Translations under genes and position numbers: made by a program
The notes under the pieces: model-generated
The model's database searches: none
What the model saw: the letters and a program-made list of their open reading frames with translations, nothing else
What the model was told of the DNA's origin: nothing
In this document: one piece after another, positions 36,701 through 45,700 of the stretch
Layout of the letters: each line of letters begins with the position of its first letter
Numbering within the stretch: position 1 is the stretch's first letter
Source: Parelaphostrongylus tenuis
Lineage: Eukaryota; Nematoda; Chromadorea; Rhabditida; Metastrongylidae
Assembly: GCA_019055375.1 (NCBI GenBank)
Contig: JAHQIW010003685.1
Location: forward strand, 27,501-91,500
DNA length: 64,000 nucleotides
Reading direction: 5' to 3'

Positions 36701-39700
36701 TCTGACATAAGAAATCGGAGAAATGCATCACCAGACATCTTCCCTGTAACAAGATGTCTTCTGATACGTGGAGTTAGAAGATGAATTGCAGGATAACAGA
36801 TCCAAAGGTGATTATAGAACGATAATTTACCATTCTCTATGTAGTTGTTGTCCTGTTCGAATTTACTAATCAACATCTGAGTTCTAGTACTGTCGAAAAA
36901 TGGGAAGAGAATCTCATTCAGGCGAGGATCGCGCTGTTCTTCGTTAAGAAAGTTTGTGAGCCTGTCTCTCGTCAAGTACTCCTTTTGACCACTCCTATTC
37001 AACTAGGTTTAAGAGAGAGATCACGGTTATAGAAGCCAGTAAAAATAGAAGAAAACGCATAAAAAGATAAACTTACAACTTTACGAAAAGTTCTTGAACT
37101 TCAGAACGTGGACAAATCTTGTTATACAAACGGATAAATTTCTCAAAAGTCAACATCTCAACGTCCAACTCTTCTCGCTCCTAAAGAAAACCAGGAACGA
37201 TAATACCAATAAAGTAAACCAACCGAACGCAGTCATTTGATAGAACTCCCGTAAAATGTCAGTAGTGAAAAGAAAAGTCACAACAGAATTTAGTGCAAAA
37301 AGTATTTTAAAATCAACTATCCCTTAAATTCGACCTTACCAAACGATCGAATATTCACTAGCAGTTAAGCCAATAGCACGAACTGGATAAAAACAACTTA
37401 TTCCTCTAGCTATGATATACAAAACAATTCTGAGTTTTTTTTACTCTTTTTTAACAGTGCATGTTGAGTGGTGTGGGAAACATTCAACCCCAAATGTAAA
37501 TTGAACCTGTGTTACACCCATACAAAGGGGGGCGCGCAACCACTACACCACCAAGACCGCCGTTTTGCTACCACTCTTTCTTCCATATATGGATAACACA
37601 TATCGGCATTAGATCCAGTCTGCTTGGCAGCTAGTTTATATTCAGAACCTATAAGAATTATCAAGGAAAGAGTGGTAGCAAAGCGGTGATGCAGTGTTAG
37701 CATGCGATCCCGGGTATGGGTGAAACGGGGGCTCAACTCCAGCCTAGGGGTCGAACATTCTGCATACCAGTCAACATTCCTGGAAGTATTGTTCAGCTAA
37801 CTTTTAGACGTTTTCGCCTTTTTGAAGTTGATAATTCGAGCCGACTGTTCACAGTCGTTCGTCTTCGTTGTCGGTCTTCTTCGCTGAAGTACCGATCTTT
37901 GACTCGACTCGAATCATCGGCTCTGAGGAAGACAAAGACGTTGAAACGTGAGCCGGAAGAATTTATTTTCATTAACTTCGCGCTATTCACTTGGTCATCA
38001 AAGCATACAGAATATAGTGTTATTGACACACCAAGCTCACACTCATTGTTGCTGCAGGCTAGAACAACGGCTAGCAAGGAAAGCACCACTACATTACAGA
38101 ACTGAACCGAATGATGGAGAAGACAGGAAACAAATCGAATAAAAATATTAACACTCATGCACCTTTTTCTTTCGGTTGTTGCTGCATTTGTAAATGTTGC
38201 TGATCTTCTTGCTCATCGAATGATTCATCACTCGTGGAACCATGTACTACAAACTACAGCACAATCACAACACGATAGATAGGATAAGCCACAATGATAC
38301 AATGGTCAATATTTATAGGATCAAAAAGAGCTGTTTACCGCTATACTTCTGCACTTGATGAAAAGAATTCACGGTACATTCCCGTCATCTCTATCCATTT
38401 TTTCAACCCTCTAGAGCAACAACACCTTTTACGCCTTGTTCAGACTTTTAGTAGTCATTCAGTAGTCTGGCTTGGCACTTTGATACTACACTTAGTTTCT
38501 GAAAAGGCCGCCTTAGAACGCTATAGCACCTCTTAATTCATTGACACTCAGATGATTAACCTTTAAAGTGTTTCAATTTTTTTGAGTGTGCAGATCCCCG
38601 TACTTTTAGCATTTTTCTTTTTTTCACTTTCTTCTTAAACGTAGCAGAATAGTGGTTGAGCAAGTCTGCTAGCAATCTCGAGGATAGCTTGTGGCGTTCC
38701 GCAGGGTGTTACTTGTTGTATACTGCCGGAGAGTGTTGGAGGGCGAAGTCTGGACCCTCGTGCACCACGACAAGCATCACAACCACTCAGTGATGCCCTC
38801 CCCTCCTCAACTTCCGAGCAACGTAACAGCAAGAATAAATCATAGTTTCACATTCAGAGCGCATTTTTTTGCTTGGATAGGTTTGTGGGTGGTCCTTCAT
38901 CCCTTTGGGGACAGCGTGTACCTAAGAAGATACACGATTTTCTGGAGATCTTTCTCGGTGAGAAAACCTTTTCCTCAGACTTTCAATAACTATTCAAAAG
39001 CTTAAATCTCGGTGTCTTCAACGTACTTGGTTTCTTGAAAGCCTTTCTTATTGTGTTGTAACAGCGAAAATGATAGTATGTATCATACTACGTTTACTTT
39101 GCTCGGATTTGCTGGACATTTGGTAGCCATTCGAAAGCTCAAATATCGACAATATCGACAATTTTGATGCTGAAAATTGTTTCTAGAAAGGTTTCATACA
39201 AAGGGCGAAAAAAATAATAGATTCGCATTCGGAGGTTTATCGCACACAAGAGATATATGCACGAAAAGCATATCACCATGTAGAGAAAATAATGATATGA
39301 CAGATTAGCACAGGAAATTTAAGGCTTTTTTCAGTTTTTTTTTCCGTTCAGAGAAAAAACTCCAATTCAATAATAAAGACTGCGTGCAACTAGCGTTTTG
39401 CGCTGCGCGATCGATCAACTGCCGTCCCGAAAGGGCAAACAAATTTAACAGTTATTCGATAGCATAGATTTGAGCTATTCTGAAGCAAGATTGATTTTCG
39501 AAAAAGGTTTTAAGTGGCGCTAAAGAGCGAGAAAATGAACGGATCTTCTCTAGAATTCTACCGCATTGTTAAACATCATATTGCACTAAAAGATCAGGAA
39601 AAGCTGCTGTCAAATTTCTTTATTCTTGATATCTGAACGTAGTCGAAATCAATATCAACTGAGCTTTGTTCTCCGGCGGCATTAACATCGCCTTGACCTT

Positions 39701-42700
39701 GAGAAGTGCTTCGAATGGATCGCGACCCCGACTTTTGACCATGTGTCGCCAAGCAAATTCTGCCACATAGGTGTTGAGGAGAGTGTGGCTCGTCCCATAC
39801 TGCCACTTGTTGCGTCGTTTGGATTGATTCCATGTGCTTTAATTGTCTCAGTATCGGCAACGATCACTGGGTCGACGAGGTGGTGGCGAATGTTGACGCG
39901 AAAACGCTCATAGTCCTTGTCCTCCTGGTTCTGAATCAGATTGTACGCCTTCCAAATGTCCGATCTGATGGTCGTTCCGGGGGCGATGCGGCGACTGATG
40001 ACCTTTAGAAGCGTCTGAGCCGTACGATCAGGAACCTTTTCAAGAACACTTCTCCGGTTTCTCTGCACACTTCACCAAACACCCACTGCTGGGGAAGGAC
40101 ACGGCCGACTTGCGGCTTGGTTCTTGAGCCTAGAGAACAAGGACTCGTCAACTTCTACAGTCACCCCTTCGCCACCGACGATAACCGATCCGTGCTTGAT
40201 GACGCTATCCGCGCAAATGTCTCCCATGAAATTGGACTAATCGTGTGCGGCGATGCCCAGTGAGGTGTGGCAGAACTCAACGACAGTCTCCTCGTATACC
40301 CACAAATAGAGAAAGGTGGCCGCCTCGCAGAATTTCATGGTAGAGTTTTGAAAGAATGTGCCGCCCGTTGTCCCTTGTTCGCTCGACATTTGGCTTTGTA
40401 GTGCAGCCCTAACAAGCTTTTCTCCGAAGCTTGCCTTCATCTCGTGGTCATTGGCGCAAATCACACTCTGAGTTACGCACACTTCATAGCTCTGGAGGAA
40501 AGCGAAGGCGGTTTCTTCGTCTCGGATTCTGTCCATCAAATCCAATGGCAGTATCTTGTTACTTCTGTACTCTGTACGCAAGAACCACGTCGGCCGTGTC
40601 CTTCCCAAGCAGTGGATGTTTAGTGGAGTGTACAGAGAAACTGATGGCGGTGTTCATGCCGCCGGAAAATAAAGCCTAATTGATATTGATTTTGACTTAT
40701 AGGTTTAGATAGTAAGAATGAAGACCTTTGGAAACATATTTCCTGACTTTGATAGTAAAATATTATGTTCAAAAATGCGGTAAGATTCTAGAGAAGTACG
40801 TTAAAAAAGGTAGGATTCTAGAAAAGATCCAAAATAACGTTTTGCACTCGGCATGTACTCTATAGCGGGCTTATTTGGCAGTTTGATATGAAATTTAAAG
40901 CTTACGCCCACAGTCCAATGGTGCGGAGTTTATTCTGCCTTTGATAATACAGAGAACCAAAAAAAAACCTACGAAACGGAAAAAATATTCGGTTCCCTTC
41001 TGTCATCTGGTGACCAATGAAAAAAAGATCCCTTTCGCTGGACAAAAACCTAACATAAGAGTATTAGCAATCATTCGAAAGCTTGAATCTCTGACTACTG
41101 TGCTACAAGCTCCTTTTTTGAAAATATTCTTTTGTAACGCTATACCATCCACAACAAAATCAAGTTCTACACTGGCCGCGCGTTTTCACCATCACTATGT
41201 TGCAAGCACGAAAAGCTCATGATCGTATAGAGAAAATTTCGTAGCATCAGAGTCATGTCTTTTGTTAAGAGTTTCCCCCGAATCGAAGAAAAAATCTTTG
41301 ATTAACAAAACTTGCACTCCACATATGTAACGCGTTAATGCGATCATCGATCCGCGTATGAATCGACGGTCAGCATCCCTCACCCCCCCCCCCCCCCCTG
41401 CTTATGTCCAGCCCACTCTTTAGTGAGAAAACAATACCCGTGTATGTGAGACGTAATGTTGTATTTCATGCTACATTACAATGAAACAATATTTCGAGAA
41501 AAAACATAGCCTTGGAATCAGCAAAACTTAAGGTATCGAGTGGTTACTTATAGTTGAGGAAAGAGCTCTGTCCAGCGAGGAATATGCGTATGTGAAACAC
41601 AAATTCAACTACAGCGTTTTAGAAAGACCTTTTCAAAAACGGCCATGTGGCTCAGTAGTCATAGATCTCAGCTTTCAATAGTCAACAAAAGTGCAATAGA
41701 AAATCTTCGTCCAGCGAAAGGAATCGTCTCTTCATTCGTCACCAAATGACAGAAAAGAACCAAGTATATTCACATAATGAGAGTAGCGCCCTTTCAAGGC
41801 GGTTTTGAGATCGCTGCGTGCAGCGCGATTCCGAGAGACGCAATAATGTGCGACGAGTAAGAAGGCCTTTTCAGAAATCAAGTACAACATTAAAGTTATC
41901 GAGACGAATGCCTACTAAAACCCTGGAAAAAGACGTGAAAAGCCTTTCCTTCAAAAGATTGAAAACTGGATTGCGATAACGGAATTGTACCAAATATGCA
42001 ATGTATATACCGAATCAAACATAATTTTCACTATTCAAACCCTGTTCGATAAAGCTATAAGGGCAACTATTTGAGTGGGTAAACGTAACATCTCACTATT
42101 CACTTTACATCACATTTTAGAGATAGATACCGTGCAGGAAAGTGATACTCTCATGCGTATATCTGCATGTCTATTACTATGCATTGATATCCACGCATGC
42201 ATCAACTCTTGTGTGTAGGAGGTACATAAATTATATAAATATCGCGTGAAGTGATAGCGAATACAGTTGAAGCAGCTCAGCGGATGCAAAAGAGGACAAT
42301 GTTATTTTATATATTGGGGAAATTTCATACAAGATATTGATGCTTTTACGCGAATCTTCCTGAAACAATTACCTGATTTGTAGTAAAGTAGTGGGACTCA
42401 TTGATATTAAATCCTCAGAGTTTCCCTCAATACAAAACTCCTACTATCAATTAAGACTTAGAAGCAACGATAAGCAATGGTGATGGATTCGAAGAGACTT
42501 AGAAACCCAATCCCATAATGTACCAAAGAGCAAAAGTGCCAGAATTTTGCTTGAAAATCCATCATCACTAACAACTGCATTCCGACATCCCTATAAGCAC
42601 CAAGACTGAACATCTGTATCCCTAAATTTCTATCGATAATCAACATTCGTATCTCTATAAATGTTGAGAGTCAAAGTCTGCATCCCTCTACCTCTGCTGA

Positions 42701-45700
42701 AAATCAACATCAGCGTCTGTGTATCCCTTCGGAAATCAACATACGTATCCCTGGATTCCAGTCAAAAATCAACATCCGTATGCCTGTATCTTTACATCCT
42801 TATCGAAAAACAACATTTGTATACCTACATCCCAATCAAAAATCAAAATGTGTAACACTACATCCTTATCAAATACCAACAGCTGTATCCCTGTGTTTCA
42901 GAATGTGCTGTTTCTTTCTTAAGCAAACGTCTTTTCACCTCAAAAAACTTTATTTCTTAAAAAAAAAATCGGTAATATTCCGTCAAATAATGCTAATACT
43001 AGGACTCCTAGTCTCTTCATGCAATAGATCATAAAAATTGTTAAGAACGCTTATTAACACGAAAATGATAAGTAACTGCGATGCTAATGGGGTCATTGTT
43101 GGGAACAAACGCGAGTTTGACATGATCTTACCTTATCCCCGCATAAACCGAGGTCGCTGAGACATTTGAGCACCATTTTTTCTGGTTTACCTGATGAAAA
43201 CGTCTTGATCAGCAATTTGATCGGAATCTTCCGTCGATCATTCACGCTCAATGTCAACCATTTCCAACTGGAAAGACATGGATTTCTCAAAATAATAAAG
43301 CTCGATAATTCGATCTGATATCTTCGCATAAAGGTTACTCTAAAAGGAGTCGCATGTAAGATTGTACTGAAGTAACACAATAGATAAACAAAAAATTATG
43401 TAAACAAATAAATACCAAAAATCTTTTTGTGATAAATTGGAAGAATAACTCTCACCAAATATCGGCATGAAAATTGAGAACTATTTTTGAACTCTAGACA
43501 GAAGGGTACAATGTGAAGGACTTTGATATGGTAGTAAGAATCCAAGAACTAAAGTCAAAAATACAAAGGTGGAAACCCTTGGGCCCTTTGGATAGGTTTC
43601 GGAAACCCATGAATGATAGAAGGAATAAGAGGAAGGTAGGTGGACGAGGAGGATGAAGCGTGTGAAGCTTGTATTCAAAGAAAAGGACTGTTTTATGTTG
43701 AAAATCGGAAAATGACTCTAACTCAAAATAGATAAACGCAGATATGCTCAGCTACTACGCCTAGTTGGTCCATAAATACCTACTATCTAAGGAGATTTGT
43801 CGTCGGGCAGACGTGACGAGTCTTCGAATGTCGCAAAAATCTCATTTATACCTATCCGCCATGCCTGAAAAAAAAAAACTCGAAATATGACGGTTCAGAG
43901 GTTATAACACTTAAAGAAATCCATATTTCTCAATCTGTCAACTAATTATATTCAAAGATATGTACAGTTCCGGAAGTAAAGACGTAGTGTATAATGATTA
44001 AAAAGCAGATCAGAGGATAATTTCCCTGGAGAGATACCTGATAAATACACTTACTTTAGCAACTTCAACAGACTCGGCGACTAGATAGAAACTTTGAACG
44101 TTGACAAGGTCCTGTCCATGGGTTATCCATATCGTTCGCTCCTCTAGTGTCTCACGAGGTCCTTTTTGTTCAAGTTCGAACAGAATACGACCATCTTTGG
44201 GCAAACCGGATGGACGAGCTTCCCATATCTTAATAAATTAATCAACGAATTCTGTAGGCCAAACATGAGGTTATTATGACACAATTTATTCTGACAGCCG
44301 ACAATTCAGCGGTATCGTCTTCTTCAGAGCTTGGAAAGACCATGTTGTCTATAACTCGTACAGCCAAACACCTACATTTTTCAATAGAAAAGAAAAGTCC
44401 TTCCTTCAAGGCTCTTAAGAGAGCGAAATCGCCGAAACGTCAGCCGCTGGGATAAGTGCATCACAACACTCTCGTGTTCGGTTTCCAAACTAAGTGAATT
44501 ATGAAGAATGCAGTGATTTACAGAAATCGGTCCTGAAGAGTATCGACAGAATACATAAACCAATTTTCTAAAAATATAAACTTCGGCATTAATAATTAAT
44601 AAATATGAATTCTAAAGACTTCTCTTGTTGAGCCGACCCGAGGTTTGTAATGATAAAAGGTACCAGTAGTAGTAATATTAATAATAATGACAGCGCATTA
44701 GCTCATGTTTCGGCGACTTCGGTTTTCTCAGAGCCTGACCTATCTGTTCCTACCACTACTACTACCACCATTACCAACCTTGCGTCGGCTAAATCAAGGA
44801 AGTCTTTAACCCCTTCGACATGACATTGATTATTCATCTATCACGCGTCGCAGTCGACCTAAATTTGGGGCGCGTTTCCATTAAGATGGGGTACTTTCAT
44901 AGCGAAGCTTGGATTTGGTACTTTTCCGTCATCTCCACCCTGTTTGAGCCTTGTGTTACATCGTGTTTTGCTTTTTTGAAGCGTCTTGGTAGTGATTCAA
45001 TAGTCAAAATCAAGTGCATTCGAAGACGTATCTTATTTCCTGAATAGGCTTTTTTGTGCTGTAAAAGTCGAAATAAAATTCTAACTCACATTTTTCTCAG
45101 CGGAAAAATTTTTCTTCATAAGCAATTAAAAATCATTAGATAGGGCAAATCTTAGCGATGTCTAAGGCGTACTTAGTTTTTGGAAAAGACTCTTTGGAGC
45201 GCTGTACCAGTCAAAAGAAAATTCAATTTCGTAAATTTAGATCACTTTCGATGGCTGCATCTTGTTTTGCTCTCTTGGAAAAACGCGTTCTTTGATTTTT
45301 TCCAGAGTTCCAAAACCATTCGATAGCTAAGACTTCGTCAATTTTGGTGGTATATATTATTGTCAGAATGACATCCTCAATGCGTTCTGACAGCAAGAGG
45401 AAAAACATCTCCTACACTGGAGCATTTCTCGTTGAACAAAGTTTTCTCCGATAGACTCCTAATAAATTTGATAGCGCAAATGCGCAATTTCAAATACGTA
45501 TCAGTTTTTGGAATGAACTCCTTAGAGCGCAGTAGCAGTAAAAACAAGGATACCTTTCGCATATGATCGATATGCTGCAAAAAAGCGTTCGGACTCGTGG
45601 CCAATGTTGCGAAATTTCACTCTTCGGATTGCAAAAACCAAAGCTCCTTTGACTGTCACAGCGGTGTAAGAAGTCCATTCGAAAAACCAACTAGAACTTT

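Larger units (their letters stand above)
36620..43267 (-). other. egl-8: PLC-beta exons 5-7: EF-hand region
   Basis: Residues 138-343. Exon 5 encodes [17 protein letters not shown] and [16 protein letters not shown]; exon 6 has [19 protein letters not shown]; exon 7 has [20 protein letters not shown], then ILFPFFD, and runs into the X domain with CHYYIN. This is the four-EF-hand array of PLC-beta, generally lacking full calcium-binding loops. The acceptor of exon 7 is after TTGAATAG; using the earlier CCTAG would create a stop. The intron between exons 5 and 6 is about 5.95 kb and holds the Merlin element, the 33-bp minisatellite and several repeats. Confidence 0.88.

Noticed and set aside
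37905..37965. Hammerhead-ribozyme-like text (CTGAGGA … GAAACG)
   Set aside because: The core needs CTGATGA with a proper stem II between the two blocks. Here the fourth to sixth bases differ and no stable stem II is seen.
42661..43034. Three overlapping plus-strand ORFs of 64-84 residues
   Set aside because: All are products of the 33-bp tandem repeat, whose period is a multiple of three.
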